Notes: generated by a model from the sequence alone, not told the origin. Positions 1 through 9,751 are shown, numbered from the stretch's first letter. The stretch is DNA of 64,000 nt from JACKJA01 sp050297015 (GCA_050297015.1 JBNKRZ010000023.1:68504-132503), one strand, 5' to 3'. Numbers and translations are program-made.

Positions 1-2
1 CG

Positions 3-545
3 CGCCCGCTTATCCCCTCACGCCCTTCTGACATGGAACCGGCCGCGCACAGCCCGCAGAACTGTGATGATTCACACCGTTTCCTACGAGGAAATATAAC
101 ACACAAATTACTCCAGATTTTGCCAGATATCCCTACCGCTCAAAGAGAAAAAGCCGCGCAAAACTATATCCGGAAAGCGGGCGCTATTTTAAACCCGGCC
201 ATCCAAAAAGATATCCTTTCCGAAACACTGGCTGTCTTAAACCACCCGGAATTCTCCCCCCTATTTGGTGCCAATTCCCGCGCAGAGGTCCCCGTAACCG
301 GGCTGGTTGGCGGACAGCTTATCAGCGCTCAAATTGACCGCCTCCTTATTACGGATAAAGAGATATGGATTGTCGATTACAAAACCAATAGGCCGCCACC
401 ACAAGATGAGAAAAATATTCCATCTATCTATCGAAAACAGATAGCCTCTTATTGCGACATTGTTTCTAAAATATACAATGGGCGGACCGTGCGCGGGTTT
501 TTACTCTGGACAGATGGCGTACGCCTCGTTGAATTAACATTGTGA
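3..545 (+). CDS. addA: Double-strand break repair helicase AddA, C-terminal part (cut by window edge)
   Basis: The reading frame is already open at base 3 and stops at 545, so this is the 3' end of a longer gene. The visible part matches the C-terminal nuclease region of AddA: an arginine-glycine-x-x-x-H-K-L-L-Q segment near the start, then QIDRLL followed about ten residues later by VDYKT. The Asp and the Asp-x-Lys are the metal-binding and catalytic residues of the RecB-like PD-(D/E)XK fold. AddA works with AddB to resect broken DNA ends for RecA. Neighbouring trxA downstream is the usual alphaproteobacterial order. The helicase part lies outside the window, so the assignment rests on the nuclease domain and context. 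Confidence 0.85.
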   Translation, partial: RPLIPSRPSDMEPAAHSPQNCDDSHRFLRGNITHKLLQILPDIPTAQREKAAQNYIRKAGAILNPAIQKDILSETLAVLNHPEFSPLFGANSRAEVPVTGLVGGQLISAQIDRLLITDKEIWIVDYKTNRPPPQDEKNIPSIYRKQIASYCDIVSKIYNGRTVRGFLLWTDGVRLVELTL

Positions 546-574
546 ACCTTACATGGAAAAAGATCGTGCTTTTC

Positions 575-602
575 TTGACGAATGTTAGAAAAATGCCATA
601 CT
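575..602 (+). promoter_or_regulatory. Candidate sigma-70 promoter of trxA
   Basis: TTGACG (575-580) and CATACT (597-602) are separated by 16 bases and lie 35 bases before the trxA start codon. This would let trxA be read independently of addA. It is a sequence match only. Confidence 0.4.
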
Positions 603-636
603 CAATGCTAGTGAATAAATGAAAAGGAAGGAACCT

Positions 637-954
<318 letters not shown>

Positions 955-976
955 AAAATAATCGCCTAAAAGACAA

Positions 977-1005
977 AAGGCCTTTCAACTGAAAGGCCTT
1001 TTTTG
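977..1005 (+). terminator. Bidirectional intrinsic terminator between trxA and infC
   Basis: A perfect 10-bp stem (977-986 with 991-1000) closes a four-base loop and is followed by a T run on the + strand. On the other strand it is followed by TTTTGTC. It can end both trxA (+) and infC (-), which converge here. Confidence 0.85.
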
Positions 1006-1026
1006 CGTATATAAAATCATTTCGCC

Positions 1027-1569
1027 TTATTTGGCAGCTTCCGGTGCCAAAACCATCAACATCTGACGGCCTTCCATTTTGGGCGGCAACTCGACTTTGG
1101 AGATATCGGACAGATCATCACGAAAGCGTTCAACCACGTCACGCGCCAAATTCTGGTGCGCCATTTCCCGGCCACGAAATCGTAGAGAAACTTTCACTTT
1201 ATCGCCCTTCTCAAGGAATTTTCGGGCGTTTTTCATCTTCACATTATAGTCGTGTTCCTCAATCGTAGGACGGAGTTTAACCTCCTTCACATCAACATTC
1301 TTTTGCTTCTTACGCGCTTCGGCTGCTTTTTTCTGCTGCTCGTACTTGTACTTCCCGTAATCCATAACCTTGCACACAGGCGGCTCCGCGCCGGGTGAAA
1401 TTTCAACAAGGTCAAGCCCCGCTTCATCTGCCCTATTCTGGGCATCAACGATCGTTACAATACCAATCTGTTCGCCATCGGCCCCGATCAAACGGACTTT
1501 ATTGGCCATAATGGCTTCATTAATGCGCGGTCCTTCCTCTTTCCGCGGCGGTTGCATAGGTCTACGAAT
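1027..1569 (-). CDS. infC: Translation initiation factor IF-3 with an AUU start codon
   Basis: The protein carries the IF-3 N-domain signature (EGPRINEAI, VRLIGADGEQIGIV), the lysine-rich linker and the C-domain ending near KMEGRQMLMVLAP. It binds the 30S subunit and discriminates against wrong start codons. The first ATG in frame is at 1557, but it is 20 bases from the only good ribosome binding site. An ATT codon at 1569-1567 lies exactly 8 bases after AAGGAG (1583-1578) and adds residues typical of the family's N-terminus (I/M-R-R-P). AUU starts are known for infC in Escherichia coli, where they give autoregulation. The gene follows thrS on the same strand with a 68-base gap. The usual rpmI and rplT do not follow; the transcript ends at the hairpin at 977-1000. 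Confidence 0.93.
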   Translation of the reverse strand: MRRPMQPPRKEEGPRINEAIMANKVRLIGADGEQIGIVTIVDAQNRADEAGLDLVEISPGAEPPVCKVMDYGKYKYEQQKKAAEARKKQKNVDVKEVKLRPTIEEHDYNVKMKNARKFLEKGDKVKVSLRFRGREMAHQNLARDVVERFRDDLSDISKVELPPKMEGRQMLMVLAPEAAK

Positions 1570-1637
1570 AACAAGTGCTCCTTATATTGTTTAGTCAAAA
1601 ACGCCGTCCATCATGACAAACGGCTCTTAAAAATCAA

Positions 1638-3632
1638 TTAATACGGTGGTTTGCTCTCATTGACAAGCGATTCCCGCGCCTCATCAAACGAAATAAATTG
1701 CTGGTCTTTCGAACCCAAGCGACGAATTGCCACAGTCTTTTGTTCAGCCTCACGCGCGCCAACCACAAACATCACAGGTACTTTAGCAACAGAATGCTCC
1801 CGTACCTTGTAATTAATTTTCTCATTGCGTCGGTCTAGCTCAACCCGGAGCCCCGCTTCTTTCAGGGTTTCATACATTTCCTGCGCATACTCATCAGCGT
1901 CGCTGGTAATCGTCGCAACAACGCACTGCACCGGCGCAATCCAGAGCGGTAAATTCCCGCCATAGCTTTCAATCAAAACACCGGCAAAACGCTCCAGAGA
2001 GCCCAAAACAGCCCGGTGAATCATGACAGGTGTATGCCGTTCACCGTCCTCAGCAATATAAGCCGCACCCAGCCGCTCCGGCAAAACAAAATCGAGCTGG
2101 CATGTTCCCATCTGCCACGTCCGGCCAATCGCATCACGCAAATGAAATTCATATTTGGGTCCGTAGAAAGCGCCTTCGCCTTCCGCAATCTCGTAATCAA
2201 GCCCCAAAGCCTCCAGCCCGTCGGCCATGGCTTTTTCAGCACGATCCCATACGGCATCCTCCCCGGCCCGCACCTCCGGCCGCGTCGCCAACTTGATGGC
2301 AATATCCTCAAAGCCAAAATCCTTATAAACGGCATAGAACAGTTCAACGAAGGCTTTCACCTCACCCAAAATTTGTTCTTCCGTGCAAAAGATGTGGGCA
2401 TCGTCCTGCGTCATTTGCCGCACGCGCATCAAACCATGGAGCGCGCCGTGCGCCTCGTTCCGGTGACAACAGCCAAATTCAGCCATCCGCAACGGCAGGT
2501 CACGGTAAGATTTAATACCTTGATTAAAAATCTGAATATGCGCCGGGCAATTCATCGGCTTAATCGCCATCAACGAGCCTTCCCCGGTGATTACCGGCCC
2601 GTCATCTTCCGTACTGGGAACCTCATCCGGCACAACAAACATATTCTCCCGGAACTTGCCCCAGTGCCCGGATTTCTCCCACAGCTTGTTATCAATCAAC
2701 TGTGGCGTTTTAACCTCAACATAGCCGCAATCGCGCAAACGGCGGCGGATATAAGATTCCAGCTGGTTGTAAATCACAAACCCTCTAGGGTGCCAGAAGA
2801 CAGAACCTTGGGCCTCTTCCTGAAAGTGGAACAGATCCATTTGCTGGCCGAGCTTGCGGTGATCGCGTTTTTCCGCCTCTTCCAACTGGGTCAGATAATC
2901 CTTCAATTCTTTGTCATTCCGCCACGCCGTTCCGTAAATCCGGGTCAGCATCTGGTTATTCTGGTCACCACGCCAGTAAGCCCCGGCGACTTTCATCAGC
3001 TTAAACGCGCCAACAAATTTCAAGGACGGCAAATGCGGCCCGCGGCACAGATCAACAAAACCCGTATCGCCTTGCGCATAAAGCTGGAAGTTATCTTCCT
3101 GCCCGGATTCCTCAATGATCTTAACCTTGTAAGGCTCGCCCCGGTCTTCAAAGGCTTTAAGTGCTTCGGCCTTGCTGTTCAGCGTTTTAACAATCGGCGC
3201 ATTCGTCTCTTTGATTTTGCGCATCTCTTTTTCGATAGCCGCCAAATCATCCGTGGACAGGGCCTCCTTAAATTCCACATCATAGTAGAAACCGTTTTCA
3301 ATCGTGGGGCCAATGGCCAGTTTTGCCTCCGGATACAGGTTTTTCACCGCACGGGCCAAAATTTGCGCCGCCACCGTGTGGCGCATAATTTCCAGCCCCT
3401 CATCACTATCCAGCGTAATGATTTCCAAAACCGCGTCGGCCGTAACCGGATCACTTAAATCGCGCTGTTCGCCGTCAACCTTAACGGCCACAGCCGCCTT
3501 GGCGAGGGATTTAGCAATACTTTCAGCCACAGCAAGTCCCGTCACGCCGCTGTCATAGGTGCGCGTGGAGCCATCGGGAAAAGTAATCGTAATCGCATTC
3601 ATGTTATTCACCGCCGCTGAAGAGCTATCCAT
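1638..3632 (-). CDS. thrS: Threonyl-tRNA synthetase
   Basis: Full-length class II synthetase (664 aa) with, in order, an N-terminal TGS domain (ITITFPDGSTRTY), the editing domain, the catalytic core with motif MNCPAHIQIF and the RNEAHGALHGLMRVRQ motif, and a C-terminal anticodon-binding domain beginning near LPLWIAPVQ. It charges tRNA-Thr. The true start could be the internal methionine at residue 11, since the TGS domain begins there; the upstream ATG has AAGGT about ten bases before it, so I kept it. It heads a leftward thrS-infC transcript, the same order as in many proteobacteria. Confidence 0.96.
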   Translation of the reverse strand: MDSSSAAVNNMNAITITFPDGSTRTYDSGVTGLAVAESIAKSLAKAAVAVKVDGEQRDLSDPVTADAVLEIITLDSDEGLEIMRHTVAAQILARAVKNLYPEAKLAIGPTIENGFYYDVEFKEALSTDDLAAIEKEMRKIKETNAPIVKTLNSKAEALKAFEDRGEPYKVKIIEESGQEDNFQLYAQGDTGFVDLCRGPHLPSLKFVGAFKLMKVAGAYWRGDQNNQMLTRIYGTAWRNDKELKDYLTQLEEAEKRDHRKLGQQMDLFHFQEEAQGSVFWHPRGFVIYNQLESYIRRRLRDCGYVEVKTPQLIDNKLWEKSGHWGKFRENMFVVPDEVPSTEDDGPVITGEGSLMAIKPMNCPAHIQIFNQGIKSYRDLPLRMAEFGCCHRNEAHGALHGLMRVRQMTQDDAHIFCTEEQILGEVKAFVELFYAVYKDFGFEDIAIKLATRPEVRAGEDAVWDRAEKAMADGLEALGLDYEIAEGEGAFYGPKYEFHLRDAIGRTWQMGTCQLDFVLPERLGAAYIAEDGERHTPVMIHRAVLGSLERFAGVLIESYGGNLPLWIAPVQCVVATITSDADEYAQEMYETLKEAGLRVELDRRNEKINYKVREHSVAKVPVMFVVGAREAEQKTVAIRRLGSKDQQFISFDEARESLVNESKPPY

Positions 3633-3660
3633 TTTTGTTTTTACCTTGTTTAAACAATCT

Positions 3661-3666
3661 ACTATA
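3661..3666 (-). promoter_or_regulatory. Candidate -10 element upstream of thrS
   Basis: TATAGT on the minus strand, one mismatch to the sigma-70 -10 consensus, 29 bases before the thrS start. No convincing -35 hexamer is seen at the expected distance, so confidence is low. Confidence 0.3.
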
Positions 3667-3818
3667 CAAAAGGCATGGTATCATAAGAAAAGCAAGGGTT
3701 TTTGCCAATCCCCTTATTATCAAAAAGCAGAGGAAAACCGCGGCTATGCTAACAATATGTTAATGATTTTCTTCTAATATAGGGGCGGAATTAATTATTT
3801 TTACAGGCAGAAACGATC

Positions 3819-4229
3819 ATGGGCGTTTTAACACATTTAATGAATTCAGCGGCCACCATTTTTGGCAAGAAAGACGAGAAAGACGAAATACAGCCTTGGG
3901 CAAAGAAAGCTCAGGCCTATACCGACGCACATCCTGAAAATCGCGGAACGGCTAATTTTAAAGTGAACGAGCCTAGCAAGGATGGGTATCCTCTTGATGC
4001 TTATGTTAAATATGAAGAGAGCGCTGAAACAGAAGTGATGCCCCCGGAAATGCTTGAATTAGTCCTCAAGGGTAGCACCGGAACCCACCACCCACGCAGC
4101 GCTTTCTATCAAGCTCTTAAACCATCACGAGAACCCCCGCCGAGCACAAGCTCCGAAAGGCAACGAAGAGACACAACAGCATCACCAGAAGAGATTAAAG
4201 TGTCTGAGTACAAAGTAAAAATGTTGTAA
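3819..4229 (+). CDS. Hypothetical protein, small and highly charged
   Basis: 136 residues, no family recognised. The N-terminus (MGVLTHLMNSAATIFG) is mildly amphipathic; the rest is rich in Glu, Lys, Ser and Pro, with a likely disordered stretch around residues 100-125 (EPPPSTSSERQRRD). There is no signal peptide or membrane segment. The ribosome binding site is weak (AGGC 11 bases before the ATG). It stands alone on the + strand between the divergent thrS and the convergent end of the secretion locus, which stops 11 bases away. It could be a real lineage-specific gene; coding is supported only by the long open frame in a gene-sized slot. Confidence 0.55.
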   Translation: MGVLTHLMNSAATIFGKKDEKDEIQPWAKKAQAYTDAHPENRGTANFKVNEPSKDGYPLDAYVKYEESAETEVMPPEMLELVLKGSTGTHHPRSAFYQALKPSREPPPSTSSERQRRDTTASPEEIKVSEYKVKML

Positions 4230-4240
4230 CCATCGTAAAA

Positions 4241-5653
4241 TTAACGCTCACGCATGGCGGTTTGCAACGTCTTGTTAAACGGTTTCATGATGTATTCGAT
4301 AACGGTCTTTTTGCCCGTCAAGATATCAACACTGGCCACCATCCCCGGAATAATCGGCAAAACTTCGCCCCGGCGCTTGATATTTTTCTCAGGCGTACGG
4401 ATACGTACACGGTAAAAGCTCTCGCCCTTTTCATTGGTGATGGTATCGGCGGAGATATCAACCAATTCCCCTTTTAAACCGCCATAAATCGAGAAATCAT
4501 ACGCCGTGATTTTCACCACCGCCGGCTGGCCCGGATAAAGAAAAGCGATGTCGGAGGGACGTACACGCGCCTCGACCAAAAGCTGGTCGTCATGCGGCAC
4601 GATCTCCACCACGTCATCACCGGGTTTGACAACCCCGCCCACCGTGTTGATTTTAAAATCCTTGATTGTTCCCGCCACAGGGGAGCGGATTTCTGTACGC
4701 TTTTGCCGATCACTCAGCGCCGCCAACGTTTCCTTGATGGTCGCCATTTCAATCTGCGTGGCGGACATTTCCGTTTGCGCCGTTGCGCGCGCCGCGCTCT
4801 TTACTTCTTCAATGCGCCCCTGCGCCTCCGCCACAGCGGCCTCCGCCCTTGGCAGCGACGTTAGAACACTGTTCAATTCTGTTTGACGCTCCTTCATCCC
4901 GCGTTCCAACTGGAGAAGTTCCAGCTTCGGCGCGCTGCCCCGTTCGACCAGCGGGCGAATGGTTTCCATTTCTTCCCGCGACAACCGAATCACTTCGCGC
5001 AAATCGTGAATGCGGGTATTGAGCTCCCGCACCTCTTGTTCGCGCTGCGCGATTTGTTGTTCTAAAACCTGCGTCTGACTTTGCACATTGGCCTGATTGG
5101 CTTTAAAGGCGTTCAGCTCCTCCGTCACGCTGCCCGGCACACCCTTGATAACCTCCTCAGAGAATTCCGGTGCCACGGCGCCCTCGGCCTCCGCCTGCAA
5201 ACGTTCCGCCTTGGCCTTCAGCCCCAGATAGCGTTTCTGGTTAGAGCCCAAATCGGATGTCGCCCCCACATCGGAAAGGCGCATCAATATCTGTCCGGCT
5301 TTAACGTCGTCACCCTCCTTCACCATGAATTCTTGCACGATCCCGCCCTCTTGGTGCTGGACCATCTGGATTTCACTGGAGGGGATAACTTTGCCATCCC
5401 CACGCGTCACTTCATCGAGCGTCGCCCAATTTCCCCAAATCAGAAAAATCACGAAGAACGAAAGAATGCTCAGCAGCAAAATATGCCGGGACAGCGGCAA
5501 ATCCTCATCAGACGTAAAGAAACGGTCGGCATGAGCCTGCATACTTTCAAGACGTTCCTTCGCCCACGCCCCACGGATTTTATTCCAGTCACCTTCTTTA
5601 TTGATGCTGAGACCTTGTAATTCTGCGGGCTGTTTTTCGGCACCTTCACTCAT
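4241..5653 (-). CDS. HlyD-family periplasmic adaptor of a type I secretion system
   Basis: 470 residues. A single membrane segment near residues 45-65 (HILLLSILSFFVIFLIWG) is followed by a lipoyl-like half (EGDDVKAGQILMRL), a long alpha-helical coiled coil, the second lipoyl half (IRSPVAGTIKDFKI) and a beta-barrel region ending in the conserved GMVASVDILTGKKTVIEYIMKP. This is the standard plan of the membrane fusion protein that links the inner-membrane ABC ATPase to TolC. A GTG at 5668 is possible, but the ATG at 5653 has GAGG nine bases before it, inside the stop region of the ATPase gene, and gives translational coupling. It is the last gene of the leftward secretion locus. Confidence 0.93.
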   Translation of the reverse strand: MSEGAEKQPAELQGLSINKEGDWNKIRGAWAKERLESMQAHADRFFTSDEDLPLSRHILLLSILSFFVIFLIWGNWATLDEVTRGDGKVIPSSEIQMVQHQEGGIVQEFMVKEGDDVKAGQILMRLSDVGATSDLGSNQKRYLGLKAKAERLQAEAEGAVAPEFSEEVIKGVPGSVTEELNAFKANQANVQSQTQVLEQQIAQREQEVRELNTRIHDLREVIRLSREEMETIRPLVERGSAPKLELLQLERGMKERQTELNSVLTSLPRAEAAVAEAQGRIEEVKSAARATAQTEMSATQIEMATIKETLAALSDRQKRTEIRSPVAGTIKDFKINTVGGVVKPGDDVVEIVPHDDQLLVEARVRPSDIAFLYPGQPAVVKITAYDFSIYGGLKGELVDISADTITNEKGESFYRVRIRTPEKNIKRRGEVLPIIPGMVASVDILTGKKTVIEYIMKPFNKTLQTAMRER

Positions 5654-5664
5654 CGTTTTCAACC

Positions 5665-7995
5665 TCACACTTCCGTTTGTTCAGCTTGCGTGCCGTATTG
5701 ACGCGCCTGCAATTTGGCAATCACTTCATCCTTCGGACCGAAAGCCACAATCCGGCCTTGGTCAATCAGGATAATCTTGTCAACCAGCGCCAGCATCGGC
5801 CCCTTATGCGTAATCAAAATGGTCGTCTTGCCCTGACACAGCGTATGCAGCCGCGTCATCAAACGCTTTTCCGAAGCCGGATCCATAGAGGCTGTCGGCT
5901 CATCCAGAATCATAACCTTCGGGTCATAAAGCAACGCCCGTGCAATCGCCACCGATTGCCGCTGACCGCCGGATAGCGCCTCCCCCCGTTCCCCCACCGG
6001 GGTATCAAGCCCCGCCTGTGAATGACGTAAGAATTCCATCACGCCTGCCATTTCTGCGGCCTTTATGACGGCGGCCTCCGGGGCAGTTTCATGGCCCATT
6101 GTGATGTTCTCGCGAATCGAACCATAGAAAAGCTGAGGGCTTTGTTGAACGGCCCCTACCGCCCGCCGTAGATCACCGGGATCAATTTGCCGTACGTCTG
6201 TACCATCGAGCTGTACGCTTCCGCTATCGGGCTGGTACAAATTCAAAATCAAGCGCTCCATCGTCGTCTTACCGGAGCCCACGGCGCCAATCACGCCAAT
6301 GCGCTCCCCGGCCTCGATCGTAAAGTTCGTATGATTAAGCGCCGGGACACTTTGACCGGGATAGTGAAAGAGAACATCCTTAAAAGCAATCTCTCCCCTG
6401 ATTTCCGGCTTGGAAATAAAGTGTTTATCCGCTGGCCGTTCAACCGGTTTTTTCATCATTTCATCAAGCTGATGCAGCGCTTCGCGCGATTGATTCATCC
6501 GCGTCATAAGACCCGCTACCTGCGCCAGGGGGGCCATAGCCCGGCCCGTCAAAATCACGCACGCGATCAATGCGCCCATGGTCAGGTAACCATTCGTAAT
6601 CAAATAAACCCCTAGCATCACCACCGCCACCGAGGTCATTTGCTGGAAAAACACCGTGATATTCAAGGCAAAAGCCGAAAGCCGCCGGGATTTAACCGCC
6701 GTACGCGAGGCTTTTTCCGTTAGCTCTTCCCAACGGCGCTGGGTGTGGCCTTCGGCGGCTTGCACCTTAATCGTCTCCAGTCCGGAAATTGTCTCAAACA
6801 ACAACGCGTTTTTGAGCGCACTTTCCATCAGAGACTCTTTCATAATCTTTTGCATGGGCCGCTGTAGCGTCACACCAATCAGCACAACAATCACTGCCAC
6901 CGCCAGAGGAACCACAGCCAGCCAGCCCCCGATCAGGGCCATAATACCGATAAACAGGAAAATAAAAGGCAAGTCTACCAAAGCCACCATCGTCGCACTG
7001 GTAAAGAAATCGCGCAGCCCTTCAAATTCGCGCATATTACTAGCCAGAACCCCGGCGCTGGCGGGGCGCGCCGCCATCGTCATACCCATCATTTGTTCAA
7101 ACAAGCTGGCGGATACCTTTATATCGGCCTGCCGCCCGGCATAATCGAGAAACTGCGCGCGCAAATATTTAAGAAGAAAATCAAACAGATAAACAACGAA
7201 TATCCCCAAAGCCAATGCCCACAAAGTAGTGTACGCACTATTTGGCACCACACGGTCATAAACGTTCATAATGAAAAGCGGGCTGGCCAGCGCGAATAAA
7301 TTAATCATCACCGCCGCAACAGCAACTTCCGCATAAATCTTTATATTTTCCTTCAGCGCGCCCCAAAACCAATCGCGCGCATTATCAATCGTCGCAGGAC
7401 CGGCACGCTCATCAACACGGGCAACAGGACGGATAAAAAAGACATAACCGGTATAAAGCTGTTCTAGTTGTTCCTGCGTCAGACGCTTTTTCTTATCCGG
7501 CGTTTCCGGAAATTGCACCTCGAACAGCACTTCATCATCGGCACCCTTGTTCCGGCCTTTATCTTCGGTCTTCTTTTTACTTTGACCGACGCGCCAGAGG
7601 ATACAGGCCTGACCATGTTCCAAAACCATAAGACACGGCAAATTCGGGGCCAGCGCAAGAGAGTCAAGCGAACGTTCCATCAAGCGGGCATTCATATCGG
7701 CCCGGCCGGCTGCCCGAATAAACAAGGTCGGCGTAATCCCCGTCTTGGGAATCGGCAGACCTGCCGTCAAGGAAGAATAGCTTGTCCGGCGGCCGTAATG
7801 CCCCGCCAGAATTTGCAAACCTTCTACCAGCGCGCTGTGAACCGCCACGCGATCAGCCTCCAGCGGCCATGTATTTTGTAATCTTTCCTCGGCCTCTCGT
7901 GCGGCTACTCTAGCGTCATCCTCCACCTTTCCCTTCACTGTGTTAGAAGATGCCGCCTCTTTCTTGCTGGATTTGCTTGTCTTTTTATCACTCAC
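5665..7995 (-). CDS. Type I secretion ABC transporter, LapB-like permease/ATPase
   Basis: 776 residues. The N-terminal region (about 60-200) resembles the C39-peptidase-like domain of this family, but I see no catalytic cysteine motif, as expected for exporters of RTX adhesins. Six membrane segments follow (about 230-480), then the nucleotide-binding domain with Walker A GAVGSGKTT, signature LSGGQRQ and Walker B VMILDEP. It powers export of the giant adhesin through the adaptor and the TolC channel. The start is GTG, with AGGTG eight bases before it. The N-terminus is lysine- and serine-rich. It overlaps the adaptor gene region closely, so the two are almost certainly co-transcribed. Confidence 0.94.
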   Translation of the reverse strand: MSDKKTSKSSKKEAASSNTVKGKVEDDARVAAREAEERLQNTWPLEADRVAVHSALVEGLQILAGHYGRRTSYSSLTAGLPIPKTGITPTLFIRAAGRADMNARLMERSLDSLALAPNLPCLMVLEHGQACILWRVGQSKKKTEDKGRNKGADDEVLFEVQFPETPDKKKRLTQEQLEQLYTGYVFFIRPVARVDERAGPATIDNARDWFWGALKENIKIYAEVAVAAVMINLFALASPLFIMNVYDRVVPNSAYTTLWALALGIFVVYLFDFLLKYLRAQFLDYAGRQADIKVSASLFEQMMGMTMAARPASAGVLASNMREFEGLRDFFTSATMVALVDLPFIFLFIGIMALIGGWLAVVPLAVAVIVVLIGVTLQRPMQKIMKESLMESALKNALLFETISGLETIKVQAAEGHTQRRWEELTEKASRTAVKSRRLSAFALNITVFFQQMTSVAVVMLGVYLITNGYLTMGALIACVILTGRAMAPLAQVAGLMTRMNQSREALHQLDEMMKKPVERPADKHFISKPEIRGEIAFKDVLFHYPGQSVPALNHTNFTIEAGERIGVIGAVGSGKTTMERLILNLYQPDSGSVQLDGTDVRQIDPGDLRRAVGAVQQSPQLFYGSIRENITMGHETAPEAAVIKAAEMAGVMEFLRHSQAGLDTPVGERGEALSGGQRQSVAIARALLYDPKVMILDEPTASMDPASEKRLMTRLHTLCQGKTTILITHKGPMLALVDKIILIDQGRIVAFGPKDEVIAKLQARQYGTQAEQTEV

Positions 7996-8074
7996 GGATT
8001 TTCACCTACAGTTATTTTCATTCTCATTTTTAACACAGCCCCTATCGCAATCACAGGGCTTATTCACACACCAT

Positions 8075-8110
8075 AAAAAAGAGGGCCGCGCACAACAGAC
8101 AGCAGCCCCC
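8075..8110 (-). terminator. Intrinsic terminator between the tolC-like gene and the ABC ATPase gene
   Basis: On the minus strand a 9-bp stem with two G-U pairs (8110-8102 with 8089-8081) is followed by six T. It lies after the tolC-like stop, so the ATPase/adaptor pair is either read through from upstream at reduced level or has its own promoter. Confidence 0.65.
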
Positions 8111-8139
8111 TTCTTAATTCCTATATAACGTAGCCTGTC

Positions 8140-9507
8140 TTACATGACGGCCGGGTTTCCCTCACGCGGCACATCAATTTCCAACGAGGCCATCAACTCA
8201 CCTTTCAAGGCCAACAAGCGATACACAGCAAAAATTTCCAGAAATTCAGCATTCACCGTGTTAGAGCGAGAAACAAACAGTTCATTTTGTGCATCCAGAA
8301 CATCCAAAAGCGTGCGGCGGTTCAAATCAAACTGATCCTTGTACGCCTTAACAACTTCGGTGTTAGCATCAGCCTGCGCAGAGAATTGACGGGCGCGTTC
8401 CCCGGCAGAAACCATACGGGCCCACGTTTGACGCACATCATTTTCAACGCCGCGCGCTGCCTCTGCGCGTGCTTCCTTGGCTTGTGCTTCCCGGCTAATA
8501 TGCTCGCGAACGCGGGCTGTATCGCCACCGCCGCGGTACAAATTCCAGTTCATAACAAACAGAGCCGAGGCGCTCGTATCACGACCGTGAACGCCGTTAA
8601 TATCATGGCCCTGACGAGCATTCAGTTGCAAATCAACCTGTGGATAGAAGGTTGATTTTGTGCCTTCAAACTCGGCATGAGCCACATCGATATCAGCCTC
8701 AAAGATATCAATCGTCGGGCTTTGATGAAGGGCCAGCTTAACTTCCTCATCGACATTAGCTTCCAACGCATCAACCGGTACCAATGGCATAATCAAATCT
8801 TTAGGCTGTTCACCAACTTCCTGAATATAGGAAGCTTCCGCAAAACGCAGAGATTCGCGAACATTTGATTCCTGCGCACGGGCAGAAGCCAAACGAGCAC
8901 GAGCCTGCTCCACATCAGCTTGCGTCGAACGACCAGCATTCGCGCTGTCCTCAATCTGTGCCAAAATCGTAACATGCTCAGACACATTCTGGCGAGAAAT
9001 CATCAACAATTCACGCTGACGCATCACCTCCAGATAGGCCTCAACCACGGCCAATCCCACAAGCTCCGACGCTTCACGCACCCGATTGGATGCCGACAAA
9101 ATACGCGCCATCTGACGTTCATTTTCGTACTTTGTCTCATAGCCATCGAACAGCATCTGGGTCAAAGTAACCCCGGCCTCATAGCGCCATAAGTTTTCCT
9201 CATCGCTTCCCGTTCCGGCCCGTGTGGACGGATCGTCACTGTGCTCGTAACCGGTATCGGCCCGCATATCAACAGAAGGCAAATAAAGCGATTTTGCCTG
9301 ATTTAGCTCTTCATCCGTTGCCCGGCGGTTATTTGCCACCACACCGTACTCAGGATTGGTCTTCACACCAATTGCCACAGCATCCCGCAAGGAAATTTGC
9401 TGATAAACACTACCGCCATCCTGCGCAAAAACAGATGGCGCGCCAGCAGCCAACAAAGCTACGCATGAAGCACTCAAAGCCAAAGCTTTTATTTTCTTTC
9501 CGAACAT
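8140..9507 (-). CDS. TolC-family outer membrane channel protein
   Basis: 455 residues with a clean signal peptide (MFGKKIKALALSASCVALLA, cleavage after VFAQ). The mature protein shows the two-fold repeated coiled-coil plan of the outer membrane efflux family: ISLRDAVAIGVKTNPE at the start, long helices rich in Ala, Gln and Arg, and NRRTLLDVLDAQNELFVSRSNTVNAE near the C-terminus, which is the family's most conserved stretch. It would form the exit duct for the adhesin. The ATG at 9507 is preferred over an upstream ATG at 9540 because of AAGGGA eight bases before it and because it places the signal peptide at the very N-terminus. It sits between the adhesin and the ATPase genes, all leftward. 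Confidence 0.94.
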   Translation of the reverse strand: MFGKKIKALALSASCVALLAAGAPSVFAQDGGSVYQQISLRDAVAIGVKTNPEYGVVANNRRATDEELNQAKSLYLPSVDMRADTGYEHSDDPSTRAGTGSDEENLWRYEAGVTLTQMLFDGYETKYENERQMARILSASNRVREASELVGLAVVEAYLEVMRQRELLMISRQNVSEHVTILAQIEDSANAGRSTQADVEQARARLASARAQESNVRESLRFAEASYIQEVGEQPKDLIMPLVPVDALEANVDEEVKLALHQSPTIDIFEADIDVAHAEFEGTKSTFYPQVDLQLNARQGHDINGVHGRDTSASALFVMNWNLYRGGGDTARVREHISREAQAKEARAEAARGVENDVRQTWARMVSAGERARQFSAQADANTEVVKAYKDQFDLNRRTLLDVLDAQNELFVSRSNTVNAEFLEIFAVYRLLALKGELMASLEIDVPREGNPAVM

Positions 9508-9671
9508 CAATCTCGTCCCTTCAAAAATTTGGGGTCTCACTTAACCTTAAACTTGGCAGAAAACCGCAGAAATAACCTCCTCTTTTATCGCCTTTTTCAC
9601 AGCAAGAGGCAAGCCTATTCCATAAATTTAAACAATTATTAGCACTGAAAGATTATTTCATTCCCTCTAAC

Positions 9672-9724
9672 ACCAAAAGAAAACCAGCTCCGCAAGACAT
9701 TTAAACCATACTACGGAACTGGTT
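9672..9724 (-). terminator. Probable terminator of the giant adhesin gene
   Basis: AACCAG-x-TCCG pairs with CGGA-x-CTGGTT (9724-9714 with 9692-9682, one mismatch), followed on the minus strand by TTTTCTTTT. The 21-base loop is long, so it may be a weak terminator that lets some transcript run into the channel gene. Confidence 0.5.
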
Positions 9725-9751
9725 ACTTCAAATAAACGATACACCCATCCC

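Noticed and set aside
2016..3458. Long open frame on the + strand opposite thrS (480 codons)
   Set aside because: It is entirely antisense to a complete thrS, has no recognised motif and no ribosome binding site; GC-biased third positions of thrS explain it.
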